64,000 bases of DNA from Pseudomonas entomophila (lineage in GTDB: Bacteria > Pseudomonadota > Gammaproteobacteria > Pseudomonadales > Pseudomonadaceae): assembly GCF_023277925.1 (NCBI RefSeq), contig NZ_CP063832.1, positions 930,001-994,000 of the forward strand, given 5' to 3'. Each line of letters opens with the position of its first letter. The stretch's first letter is position 1. Under the pieces are notes generated by a model that searched no databases, had not been told where the DNA came from, and saw only the letters and a program-made list of their open reading frames with translations. Below are positions 44,951-53,277 of this stretch, in pieces. A program made the position numbers and the translations under genes.

Positions 44951-46096
44951 ATGGATATTCGACACCTGCAACAACTGGTGCCCGAGCCTGGGCACGACAT
45001 GGACGCCACGGCCTGCCTGGCGGCGATCCCGGCCCTGGCGCGCCTGGCCGAGACACCGCAGGACCCGACCTACCACGCGGAGGGCGATGTGTGGATACAC
45101 ACCCGCCTGGTGGTTGAGGCACTGCTGGCACAACCCGCTTATCAGCAGGCCACTGCCGAGCAACGCCTGGTGCTGTTCTTCGCCGCGCTGTTGCATGACA
45201 TCGCCAAACCCGACACCACGGTGATCGACCCGGAAACCGGGCGCATCGGCCAGCCCGGCCACTCGCGTCGGGGCGCGGTGGATGCCCGGCTGCTGTTATG
45301 GCGAGCTGGCGTGCCGTTCGAGCTGCGCGAGCAGATCTGCCGCATCATCGCCGTACACCAGTTGCCGTTCTTTGCATTGCAGGGCGATCGCAGCGGACGC
45401 AGTGCGGAGTTTCTGTTGCACAAGCTGTCGTGGGAGCTACCGGTGTGGATGCTCTGCGCGGTGGCCGAAGCCGACATGCAAGGCCGCCATTACGCTGGCA
45501 AGGCCGACGTACTCACCGCCATCGAGCTGTGGAAGGAGCTGGCGGCCGAGGAGGGCTGCCTGCACGGGCCGCGGGCGTTCGCCGACGACTACACGCGCAT
45601 CCAGTACCTGCGCGGTGCGCGGGTGCACCCCGATTACTCGCTGCACGAGCCGGAGGGCTCGCAGGTTGTGATGCTCTCGGGCCTGCCGGCCAGCGGCAAG
45701 GATACCTGGACCGCGCGGCATCATCCGGATCTGCCGGTGGTGTCGTTCGACGATGCGCGTCAGGCTTTGGGTTTGCGCCATGGGCAGAACGAGGGGGCCG
45801 CCGCGCACTACGCCATCGACCGGGCCAAGGCCCTGTTGCGTGAGCAGCGGCCGTTCGTGTGGAACTCGACGCACCTGTCGGCGCAGATGCGCAGCCGTAC
45901 CCTGGACTTGCTCTACGGTTACGGTGCCCAGGTGGAGATCGTCTACCTGGAGCGCCCCGAGGCCGAGATCATGCGGCGCAACCAGCGGCGTGACACGTCG
46001 CTGCGCAACGACGATATCCGCCGCATGCTGTTCAAGTGGGAGGTGCCGTTACCGACCGAGGCGCACCGGGTCATGTATCAGGCCGTGACGGTTTGA
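44951..46096 (+). CDS. HD phosphohydrolase-polynucleotide kinase fusion (HD-Pnk type RNA end-healing enzyme)
   Basis: 381 residues in two parts. Residues about 45-200 are an HD domain with H50, H82-D83 (LLHDIAKP), H104, H136 and D175 all present. Residues about 238-381 are a P-loop kinase: GLPASGKDTW (244-253), SFDDARQALG, NSTHLSAQMR and an arginine-rich lid RRNQRRDTSLR, as in T4 Pnk-type 5'-OH kinases. The same fusion in Runella (HD-Pnk) removes 2',3'-phosphates with the HD domain and phosphorylates 5'-OH ends. With the upstream ligase it supplies healing and sealing. Ribosome site AAGGAG 9 bases before the ATG. Confidence 0.85.
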   Translation: MDIRHLQQLVPEPGHDMDATACLAAIPALARLAETPQDPTYHAEGDVWIHTRLVVEALLAQPAYQQATAEQRLVLFFAALLHDIAKPDTTVIDPETGRIGQPGHSRRGAVDARLLLWRAGVPFELREQICRIIAVHQLPFFALQGDRSGRSAEFLLHKLSWELPVWMLCAVAEADMQGRHYAGKADVLTAIELWKELAAEEGCLHGPRAFADDYTRIQYLRGARVHPDYSLHEPEGSQVVMLSGLPASGKDTWTARHHPDLPVVSFDDARQALGLRHGQNEGAAAHYAIDRAKALLREQRPFVWNSTHLSAQMRSRTLDLLYGYGAQVEIVYLERPEAEIMRRNQRRDTSLRNDDIRRMLFKWEVPLPTEAHRVMYQAVTV

Positions 46097-46104
46097 TCGG
46101 GCCC

Positions 46105-46145
46105 GCATCACGAAAGCCCCGGCGCGTCGGGCTTTCGCGATGCCA
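46105..46145 (+). terminator. Hairpin after the RNA-repair operon
   Basis: GCATCACGAAAGCCC ... GGGCTTTCGCGATGC forms a long stem; the T-run is weak, so it may be a terminator or a stabilising hairpin for both convergent genes. Confidence 0.6.
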
Positions 46146-46166
46146 TGTGCCCTTGGCCAAGCGCCT

Positions 46167-46595
46167 TCAATCCAGCACGTTGTGCAGGACCTCATAGATC
46201 ACGCCCGTGGCAATCGTCACCAGCAGCAGGTCTGCCCCGGCCTGTCGCCATTCATAGCCGTCGTAATGCGGAAGTCTCCCCAACAGCCGGCTATCCAGCT
46301 TCTTGGCAATCCCCGGCGGAAGTGGTTTGCCCCGTTCAAGATTCTTTTGCACTCCTGGCGGTAGCGCCGAGCCGCGGCTCCAGTACTCGCGGTTGTCATC
46401 GAGTACGACCCGCACCCCACCCAGGTCCACGGATGGGCCGCCATGCCAGTCGCTACCGTTCTGTGAATGGCCCTGGCCGCCATGCGGGTTACCCTTGTCA
46501 TGGCCCTTGCCTTTGCCTGGATCCGCCAGCAAGGTAGGGCTCGCGCAAACAAGGGCCAGGCTCAATGCTGCCGTGAACAGCGATTCAAGCTTCAT
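46167..46595 (-). CDS. CigR/RcnB-like secreted protein
   Basis: 142 residues. Sec signal peptide (ends about residue 24 before DPGKGKGHDKG), then a Gly/His/Lys-rich segment, then the CigR-type region RGSALPPGVQKNLERGKPLPPGIA, and a hydrophobic C-terminal stretch (LLLVTIATGVIYEVL). CigR is an inner-membrane anti-virulence factor in Salmonella; the role here is unknown. The tandem LPPGxxKxLxxG pattern supports the assignment. Confidence 0.75.
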   Translation of the reverse strand: MKLESLFTAALSLALVCASPTLLADPGKGKGHDKGNPHGGQGHSQNGSDWHGGPSVDLGGVRVVLDDNREYWSRGSALPPGVQKNLERGKPLPPGIAKKLDSRLLGRLPHYDGYEWRQAGADLLLVTIATGVIYEVLHNVLD

Positions 46596-46715
46596 TAGCG
46601 GCTACCTCTGGATGGCTTCCTTGTAGCGTAGAGCGTAGTCAGTTCCTTGTGCGGTGCAGACATTCCACTGCTCGTGACCTACAGTCCAGCGGTCAATCTC
46701 TGCTGAGCCTTTTCC

Positions 46716-47126
46716 ATGCTGACGGGTTTCAATCACCTCACCCTCGCCGTAAGCCACTTACCTCGAAGCATCGCGTTCTATCAGCAAACCCTGGGCTTCA
46801 GGTTGCACGCTAGCTGGGCGGCGGGCGCGTACCTCAGCCTGGGTGACCTGTGGCTCTGCCTGTCATTGGACGAAGTGCGTGCGACGGACTTGCAGCGTAA
46901 TTACACACACTACGCATTCTCCATCGAGCAGGGGTATTTCAGTGCCTTCGCGCAACGCCTGCGTGAGCGGGATGTTGCACTTTGGAAGCAGGACAAGAGC
47001 GAAGGCGATTCACTCTACTTCCTCGACCCCGACGGTCATCAACTGGAAGCCCATGTCGGCGGCCTTGCGTCGCGTTTGGCAGCTTGTCGTGCCAACCCCT
47101 ACAGCGAGATGGTGTTTTTCGACTGA
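46716..47126 (+). CDS. fosA: Fosfomycin resistance glutathione transferase FosA
   Basis: 136 residues, glyoxalase/VOC fold. The Mn2+ ligands of FosA are all present at the expected positions: H7, H65 (NYTHYAF) and E111 (QLEAHVG). The K+-site stretch [14 protein letters not shown] matches. It opens the fosfomycin epoxide with glutathione. Chromosomal copies are common in Pseudomonas; no flanking mobile element is seen. The ribosome site is weak. Confidence 0.9.
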   Translation: MLTGFNHLTLAVSHLPRSIAFYQQTLGFRLHASWAAGAYLSLGDLWLCLSLDEVRATDLQRNYTHYAFSIEQGYFSAFAQRLRERDVALWKQDKSEGDSLYFLDPDGHQLEAHVGGLASRLAACRANPYSEMVFFD

Positions 47127-47137
47127 CCCGTGTCAGA

Positions 47138-47323
47138 TCACTGCAAGGTGGTCGGCTTGAAGGCCTGCGAGGTCGTGATCAACCCCTGTTCCAGCTTGGC
47201 AATGATGCGCGCCAACTCGTCCGCGCGTTTCAGGTCCCCGGTTGCTTTCAGTTGTGCGTGGTCCTTGCGCATGTTCAGCAGGCATTTCTGTAGCCCCAGT
47301 GCGGAAGCGTCGTAGTTTTCCAT
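47138..47323 (-). CDS. Small hypothetical helical protein
   Basis: 61 residues, MENYDASALGLQKCLLNMRK..., predicted helical hairpin with many charged residues and no membrane segment. GAG precedes the ATG at 47323 by 7 bases. Family not recognised. Convergent with fosA. Confidence 0.55.
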   Translation of the reverse strand: MENYDASALGLQKCLLNMRKDHAQLKATGDLKRADELARIIAKLEQGLITTSQAFKPTTLQ

Positions 47324-47678
47324 GGTGTTCTCACTTGGCGTGGCATCCGTGCCGTTGTAGGAATGTGGCGACGGTATCAGCTCAATTCAGCATTCAGTAC
47401 TGATTATTCATACACGGACGAGGGTTTTGAGTGAAACCTCCTACCTAACTAAATGATTGCTCCTACAAAGTGTTCGTCGAGACTGTTTCCACATGCTTCC
47501 AGCCGATTAGCGTCAGGCCCTGAACCTTGCGGCCTTGCACCGAAAAGGGGGGCATTCATGGACCTTTCGGGTTGGCGGTGCTTGCAGGCCCCTGCTGAAA
47601 AGATATGTTGCAAATCAGCCCCGCAGGACAAACTTCCGTTAGCATGTTGCGCTCTGTTTCCAGATATCCGGACACCCC
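47324..47678. other. Intergenic region without a recognisable gene
   Basis: 355 bases. Short open frames exist on both strands but none has a ribosome site or protein-like composition. Probably contains divergent promoters for the genes at 47138-47323 and 47679. Confidence 0.5.
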
Positions 47679-48170
47679 ATGAGTTCCCTGACCTTCCGCC
47701 AGGCCACGCCACACGATGTGGACCGTTGTTATCAGATCGAAACCACTGCCTACGAGGGCGATGAAGCTGCCACTCGGGAGAAGATCGCCACGCGCATCGC
47801 CCAGTATCCGGAAGGTTTCCTGATTCTGGAGCTGGATGGCCAGGTGATCGGTTTCATCAACAGTGGTTGCGCCCACGAAGTCGTGATGTCCGATGAGGCC
47901 TTCAAGGAGTTGCTTGGGCATGACCCGGTGGCCCTCAACGTGGTGATCATGTCGGTGGTGCTGGACCCGGCACACCAGGGCCAGGGCCACGCCGGGCGCT
48001 TGATGGCACGCTTCGTCGAGCAAATGTGCGAGCGCGGCAAGGCGACCATCCACCTGATGTGCAAGGATCGGCATGTCAGCCTTTACGAGAAACTGGGCTA
48101 TCGCTATGTCCGCCCATCGGCCTCTGACCACGGTGGCATGGCCTGGCACGAGATGGTCATGGTGCTCTGA
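47679..48170 (+). CDS. GNAT family N-acetyltransferase (arylalkylamine-type)
   Basis: 163 residues: SVVLDPAHQGQGHAGRLMARF is the acetyl-CoA loop, and CKDRHVSLYEKLGYRYVRPSAS is the C-terminal part found in bacterial relatives of serotonin/arylalkylamine N-acetyltransferase. Acceptor unknown. Start MSSLTFRQATPHDV at 47679. Confidence 0.82.
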   Translation: MSSLTFRQATPHDVDRCYQIETTAYEGDEAATREKIATRIAQYPEGFLILELDGQVIGFINSGCAHEVVMSDEAFKELLGHDPVALNVVIMSVVLDPAHQGQGHAGRLMARFVEQMCERGKATIHLMCKDRHVSLYEKLGYRYVRPSASDHGGMAWHEMVMVL

Positions 48171-48216
48171 GACAGGTCTGTTAGCATCGACGCTTTTCGC
48201 AGCCAGGGAGAGGCTT

Positions 48217-48570
48217 GTGAAGTACGTCGTGATAGCACCCCACCGCAGTGAATACCCGGCACCCATCACGTTCGCCAGGGATACCCTGCTGGATATAGGC
48301 CAGCGCTACGAGGGCAACGAGCACTGGGAGGACTGGTACTTGTGCAGTTGCGCGGGGCAGGCCCCTGGCTGGGTGCCGGCCCAGGTCATCGAGCGGCTCG
48401 GTGTTGGCCAGGGCAGGGCACTGGAGGCCTACAGCGCCCATGAGCTGGACATCGACCCTGGCCAGATGGTCGAAGGCCTGCGGCCATTGAACGGTTGGCT
48501 GTGGTGCCGCAGCCTGCGCAATGGCGAACTGGGCTGGCTGCCATTGGCGAAGCTGCGGCTGATGGCCTGA
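48217..48570 (+). CDS. SH3-like domain protein
   Basis: 117 residues from GTG (VKYVVIAPHRSEYPAPI), with GGGAG 6 bases upstream. Two short SH3-like barrels are suggested by the repeated patterns WEDWYLCSCAGQAPGWVPAQVIE and GWLWCRSLRNGELGWLPLAKL. No signal peptide. Ligand unknown. Confidence 0.7.
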   Translation: MKYVVIAPHRSEYPAPITFARDTLLDIGQRYEGNEHWEDWYLCSCAGQAPGWVPAQVIERLGVGQGRALEAYSAHELDIDPGQMVEGLRPLNGWLWCRSLRNGELGWLPLAKLRLMA

Positions 48571-48572
48571 GC

Positions 48573-49133
48573 TCAGTCGGCGGCCAGTACAGTGGCGCTG
48601 TCGACGATACGGGCATAGTCCATGGCCAGGTTGCTCAGAGACAGGGTGTGCACCTCCTCGGCAGGCCATCTGCGGCCCTGCAGATCCTGCTGGTCGAAGG
48701 TGTAGCAGGCATCGCTGACCACCGTTGTGGCGAAGCCCAGGTTGCCGGCCGAGCGCGCGGTCGACTCCACCGAATTGTTGGTGATCACCCCGATGATCAC
48801 CAGCTCGGTAATGCCGCGTGCCAGCAGCCAACGCTCAAGGCCACTCTGGCAGAATGCATCGGGCACCTGTTTGGTGAAGACAGCTTCGCTGGCCAGTGGC
48901 GTGAAGGCGGGCTGGAACTCGCAGCCAGGCTGTCCGGGCCAGAACACCGAGCCGGGATCACGCGATACGTGCCGCACGTGCACCACTGGGCGACCATGCA
49001 AGCGCCAGGCCTGGAGCAACTCGCCCATGCGCAGCTCCGCCTCAGGATTGTTGCGCCGCCCCAGTCGAGGGTGGTTGATACCTGCTTGCATGTCGATGAT
49101 CAGCAGGGTGGCGTTGCTGGTGAATAGGGTCAT
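48573..49133 (-). CDS. Isochorismatase/cysteine-hydrolase-fold protein with Ser in place of the catalytic Cys
   Basis: 186 residues. D14 (LLIIDMQAG) and K88 (VFTKQVPDAF) of the triad are present. The position that holds the nucleophilic Cys in TNxCVESTAR reads TNNSVESTAR, so residue 121 is Ser. Some subfamilies have this substitution, and isochorismatases proper do not need the Cys. The reaction is therefore uncertain. The start is the ATG at 49133. Confidence 0.8.
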   Translation of the reverse strand: MTLFTSNATLLIIDMQAGINHPRLGRRNNPEAELRMGELLQAWRLHGRPVVHVRHVSRDPGSVFWPGQPGCEFQPAFTPLASEAVFTKQVPDAFCQSGLERWLLARGITELVIIGVITNNSVESTARSAGNLGFATTVVSDACYTFDQQDLQGRRWPAEEVHTLSLSNLAMDYARIVDSATVLAAD

Positions 49134-49357
49134 GCGTGGGCGCTCTTCGGTGTGTCTCGCGGACCGTAGCACAGCTTGTCCAAACAGCGGGTCAGCGATT
49201 CGTCTGATCCGCTTTTTTTCCACGAACCTGCATCTGTAACCGTATCAGCCAAGTGTCGACAATAGCGACCAGGCCCAGCTTTGCGAACCGGCGTGCTGGG
49301 CAGGTTGGCCTCCCTCGGCTGGCCCCGCCGTCTAGTCATCACATCGTAGAGGTTCCA

Positions 49358-49441
49358 ATGGGCAAGCTCGCTCTGTTCCTGGGTGGTTTTCTGCTGCTGA
49401 CCATCATGATTGGCCTGCTGGGAACCATCCCGCCAAGCTGA
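49358..49441 (+). CDS. 27-residue single-pass membrane peptide
   Basis: MGKLALFLGGFLLLTIMIGL plus LGTIPPS: a lysine followed by one hydrophobic helix and a short tail. AGAGG lies 6 bases before the ATG at 49358. Too short for most gene callers. Function unknown; such peptides often bind larger membrane proteins. Confidence 0.5.
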   Translation: MGKLALFLGGFLLLTIMIGLLGTIPPS

Positions 49442-49645
49442 CACGCACATTTTCCTTGTCTCAGCCCGTCTGCCCGCAAGGCGGGCTCGATCCTCCCCCA
49501 GGCTGGCAAGCCGCCTTTTTGCAGTTGTCTGGACAAGCGGTAGCTGCAGTCATTCTCAAGTGCAGAACGCTCGTGTAATCTCGCGCCCCCATCTACCAGG
49601 TCCGGGCACACGGGCCAATCACCTGCCTTGGAGTCGAAGTTCACT

Positions 49646-49840
49646 ATGGAATGCAAGAAAGGCACTGCAGCGATGCTGGAGTGGCGTGGTCGTTTTCTTG
49701 GAGAAGGTATCCTGCACGAAGAAGATTATGACCAGGCACTGCGCCGTGCCGAGGCGTTGGAGCGTTCCGGGGTGATCAGCCCAAGCGAGTGGATTGAACT
49801 GGTCAAGTTGGCCAATGCGGCCTTGCTGCAATTGCGATAA
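49646..49840 (+). CDS. Small hypothetical protein
   Basis: 64 residues, MECKKGTAAMLEWRGRFLGE..., mostly helical and acidic, resembling no family I can name. A GGAG lies 13 bases before the ATG; a TTG at 49628 in frame is an alternative. Tail-to-tail with the LysR gene. Confidence 0.5.
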   Translation: MECKKGTAAMLEWRGRFLGEGILHEEDYDQALRRAEALERSGVISPSEWIELVKLANAALLQLR

Positions 49841-49957
49841 ACCCTACAGCCCCTGCTGAAACTGTCCACAAAAAACGTGGGTAGGTCTGTGGATAAAACG
49901 CTACAGGCCAGGTTTCGCAGGGGGTCTGTCAGATTGAGCAGAATTTGAACAGCGTTT

Positions 49958-50875
49958 TCACGCACGTGTTTGCGGCCAAGGGTGAGCCTCACGCAGGGCC
50001 TGCAGCAATTCGCGAACCCGTGCAGGCATATTGCCTGCGGGGTACACCGCATGCATCTGTGGGTCATGGCCGCTGCTGGAGGTCAGGTGGTACTCCGGGC
50101 AAATCTTTACCAGGCGACCAGCCTGCACATGTGGCTCGGCCAGCCAGTCGGCCAATCGCGCGATACCCGCGCCAGCCAATGTACTTTGCAAGACGGCGAT
50201 GCCCGAACCCAGCCGTAACCGTGGCTGTGGGCGCAGGCTGGTGATCTGGCCGTCGCGGCAGAAATGCCAGGCCTTGAGGATGCGCGGGGCGGTGTGCAGG
50301 ATCAGCGCGTGCCGCTCCAGTTCGTCCAGCGTTGTGGGTGTGCCTGCGCACGCCAGATAGCGTGGGCTGGCATAGAGGTAGCGACGATAAGCCCACAGTG
50401 GGTAGCCGATCAGCTCACTGGACTGTGGAAAAGCCCCGCGGATGACGAAGTCGAACTTGCCCTGCAACGGGTCGAGTGCCTGGTCGTCGAACTGTACGTC
50501 GAGGGTCACTTTCGGGTGGCACTGGGAGAAATCGGCCAGCACCGTGGGCAGTACATGCTGGGCCAGCACCTCAGGGGCGGCCAGGCGGATCCAGCCTCGT
50601 GCAGAGCCGGTCAGTGCCGCGAGCTCGTCGGCGGCATCCCGTTGCACATCCAGCAAGCGCTCGGCGTGGGGCAGCAGCCGCTCACCGGCTTCGGTCAGGC
50701 TGACGGCACTGGCACTGCGATTGAACAGCTTGGCCCCGGTATTGTCCTCGAGCGCCTGTACCGCACGGGTCACGGCGCTGGGTGAACGCCCCAGCGAACG
50801 GGCGGCGCTGATGAAACTGCGCTTGTGCGCAACGCTGACGAAGGCTTGTATCTCTCGCAACATGTCCAGGGCCAT
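49958..50875 (-). CDS. LysR-family transcriptional regulator
   Basis: 305 residues. N-terminal winged HTH (AFVSVAHKRSFISAARSLGRSPSAVTRAVQ), then a periplasmic-binding-protein-like effector domain with VLAQHVLPTVLADF. The start is the ATG at 50875 (MALDMLREIQ). Divergent from the TSUP permease at 50975, 99 bases away, which it probably controls. Confidence 0.9.
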   Translation of the reverse strand: MALDMLREIQAFVSVAHKRSFISAARSLGRSPSAVTRAVQALEDNTGAKLFNRSASAVSLTEAGERLLPHAERLLDVQRDAADELAALTGSARGWIRLAAPEVLAQHVLPTVLADFSQCHPKVTLDVQFDDQALDPLQGKFDFVIRGAFPQSSELIGYPLWAYRRYLYASPRYLACAGTPTTLDELERHALILHTAPRILKAWHFCRDGQITSLRPQPRLRLGSGIAVLQSTLAGAGIARLADWLAEPHVQAGRLVKICPEYHLTSSSGHDPQMHAVYPAGNMPARVRELLQALREAHPWPQTRA

Positions 50876-50974
50876 GGGCTTTACTCGTTGCAGTTTTTGC
50901 AATGTGGCATTTCAACACAAGCGCGATGCTTTGATTAGTCTGGTTGCCTGTTTTTCGCTACTTGGACGTTCAAC

Positions 50975-51736
50975 ATGATGGATATTGCCCTGCTTTCACT
51001 GTTCGCCTTCGCCGCCGGCTTGGTCGATGCCGCCGTGGGAGGTGGCGGGCTGATCCAGATCCCGGCGCTGTTCAACGTGTTGCCGAACGCACAACCTGCC
51101 GCGTTGCTGGGCAGCAACAAGCTGGCCTCGGTGTGCGGCACAAGCTTTGCCGCACGCTCGTTCATTCGCAAGGTGAAGTTGGACTGGGGGCTGATCGTGC
51201 CTGCGGCGTTGAGTGCCTTCGTCATGTCGTTCTTCGGCGCGGCCACGGTATCGCTGGTACCGGCGAGCGTGATGCGGCCGATGGTGCTGGTGCTGATCGT
51301 GGTGATGGCGGTCTACACCTTCTGCAAGAAGGATTTCGGCACCCTGCACAAGCCCACCGTGATTGGCCGCAAGGAACAATGCCTGGCGGTGCTGATCGGT
51401 GGCGCCATCGGTTTTTACGACGGGCTGTTCGGCCCGGGCACCGGCAGCTTCCTGATCTTCTTGTTCATCCGCTTCTTCGCTCTGGACTTCCTGCATGCCT
51501 CGGCGTCGGCCAAGTTGGTCAATATCGCCACCAACTTGGCCGCGCTGGTGTTCTTCATCCCTTCCGGCAACGTGCTGTGGGCCATCGCCCTACCCATGGC
51601 GGTATTCAACATCCTTGGCGCGCTGACGGGAACCTGGCTGGCAGTGCGCAAGGGGGCGGGCTTTGTGCGGGGGTTGTTCCTGATCCTGCTCTGCGTGCTG
51701 ATTGCCAAGCTGAGCTGGGACCTGCTGGCCATTTGA
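50975..51736 (+). CDS. TSUP (TauE/SafE) family permease
   Basis: 253 residues, about eight membrane segments; first-half motif AAGLVDAAVGGGGLIQIPALF and second-half motif GFYDGLFGPGTGSFLIF. It is the second such permease in the window (the other ends at 5622) but divergent in sequence. Likely exports a sulfur or organic anion. Two adjacent ATG codons; the first, at 50975, is used here. Convergent with the cyclase gene, one base apart. Confidence 0.87.
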   Translation: MMDIALLSLFAFAAGLVDAAVGGGGLIQIPALFNVLPNAQPAALLGSNKLASVCGTSFAARSFIRKVKLDWGLIVPAALSAFVMSFFGAATVSLVPASVMRPMVLVLIVVMAVYTFCKKDFGTLHKPTVIGRKEQCLAVLIGGAIGFYDGLFGPGTGSFLIFLFIRFFALDFLHASASAKLVNIATNLAALVFFIPSGNVLWAIALPMAVFNILGALTGTWLAVRKGAGFVRGLFLILLCVLIAKLSWDLLAI

Positions 51737-51737
51737 C

Positions 51738-53147
51738 TCAGACCAGCTGGCGTAGCGTCTCGGCTTGCTCGATGCGATTGCGGCCATGCGCTTTTGCCCG
51801 GTACAGGGCCAGGTCGGCCTGGGCCAGCAGTTCGTCGAGGCTGGAGGATGGATGTTCGGTGGAGCAGCCCGCCATGCCGATGCTGACGGTGATCTGCAAG
51901 CGTTGATCGGCTTGGCTGATGTGCAGCTCCTGTACCGTGCGGCGCAGGCGTTCGGCGCTGAACCTGGCCTGTTCGGGCGTAAGCCCAGGCATGACGATGG
52001 CGAACTCTTCACCCCCCAGGCGGGCGAACAGTTCGCCTTCATGCAACTGATCTTGCAGGGCCAGGGAGAATTGACTCAGCACCTGATCGCCAAGTGCGTG
52101 GCCATGGCGATCGTTGATCGTCTTGAAGTGGTCGATGTCGAGCATCATCAAGGTTAGCGGCATCGGCTGGGCGTCTTGCATACGGCTCTGCAGCAAGGTG
52201 TTGGCACGCTGGATGAAGGCGCTGCGGGTGAGGGCGCCGGTCAGGTGATCGATGGATGCCTGGTGTGCCAGGCGGGCCACCAGGTTGCGGTTGGCGCTGC
52301 TCACACAGGCCAGTACCAGCGGGCCTAGCACCAGCATGGCGATGCCCAGCCGCGCCGACATCAATGCGGTGACCCCAGGTTCGCTCTGCGGCACGCTGAA
52401 ATGCATGAGGTTCTGCGCCACGGCGACGATCAGCGTACTACCGGCGGTCAGCGCCAGCAGCGAAACCAGGAACGGCGTGTAGCTCAACGCACACCACAGC
52501 AGTGCGGCGATGGGGAAGGCGATGGCGCCGGGGCCGCCGAAGGCGATGCTCAGGGCGAGGGAGGCCAGCAGCACCAGCAACGGCGCGACAGGGATTGACT
52601 GGCTGCCGCTGCGTGTCAGGGCGCGCGGCGAGGGCGCGGTGAGCAGCACCGGCAATACCAGCACGCTGGTGGATAACTGCTCGCTGAACCAGGCCAGCCA
52701 GGTGGCGCGCAAGGATTGCTCGAACCACGGAGTGGCCATCACGCAGGCCAGGCTGGCGGCCACCGCGGCACCGGCGGCGCAGGCACCGAACAGGCAAAGC
52801 GTGCCGTGTGGTGTTCGCAGGCGACGGTGCTGGCGTGGCAGGCGTGAGACCAGGTACCAGACGGTGGCGATGGCGCCCAGGTTGCACAGGTTGAACCACA
52901 GGGCCGGTTGCCAGGCTGTACCGCAGGCCAGGTCGGCGATGACCATGGCCAGGTAGATCAGGCCGAAACCTGCCGGCGTGGAGTGGCGTGGGTTGCGTAG
53001 CAACACGCCAGCGAGCACTGCATTGACCGGCCAGAACAGTGAAAGGGACTCGATCGGCCGGGCCAGGATGCCGCCCAGGGTCAGTGCCAAGGTGAGTCCG
53101 AACAGGATCAGGGCTGGCAGCAGGCGCGAAGTGACTGGAGACACCAT
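51738..53147 (-). CDS. MASE1-like membrane diguanylate cyclase
   Basis: 469 residues. Eight or so N-terminal membrane helices of the MASE1 type (SLFWPVNAVLAGVLLRNP) precede a GGDEF domain with an intact active loop RLGGEEFAIV, so it should make c-di-GMP. The inhibitory I-site RxxD, expected five residues before GGEEF, reads HEGE, so product inhibition is probably lost. Start ATG 53147. Confidence 0.88.
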   Translation of the reverse strand: MVSPVTSRLLPALILFGLTLALTLGGILARPIESLSLFWPVNAVLAGVLLRNPRHSTPAGFGLIYLAMVIADLACGTAWQPALWFNLCNLGAIATVWYLVSRLPRQHRRLRTPHGTLCLFGACAAGAAVAASLACVMATPWFEQSLRATWLAWFSEQLSTSVLVLPVLLTAPSPRALTRSGSQSIPVAPLLVLLASLALSIAFGGPGAIAFPIAALLWCALSYTPFLVSLLALTAGSTLIVAVAQNLMHFSVPQSEPGVTALMSARLGIAMLVLGPLVLACVSSANRNLVARLAHQASIDHLTGALTRSAFIQRANTLLQSRMQDAQPMPLTLMMLDIDHFKTINDRHGHALGDQVLSQFSLALQDQLHEGELFARLGGEEFAIVMPGLTPEQARFSAERLRRTVQELHISQADQRLQITVSIGMAGCSTEHPSSSLDELLAQADLALYRAKAHGRNRIEQAETLRQLV

Positions 53148-53277
53148 AGGCTCGACCGGCAAGCGAGGACGGAATCCAGGAAAGCGGCTGTAGGCACCTG
53201 GGATGATGTTGTGTCAGTGTCTTTCAAGTCGCCAATTGATGTCAATTCACGAAAAAACGTGGGGATATTGCCAGGGA

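Noticed and set aside
47453..47764. A 103-codon plus-strand frame overlapping the GNAT start
   Set aside because: No ribosome site and no protein-like pattern; overlaps the well-supported GNAT gene in another frame.
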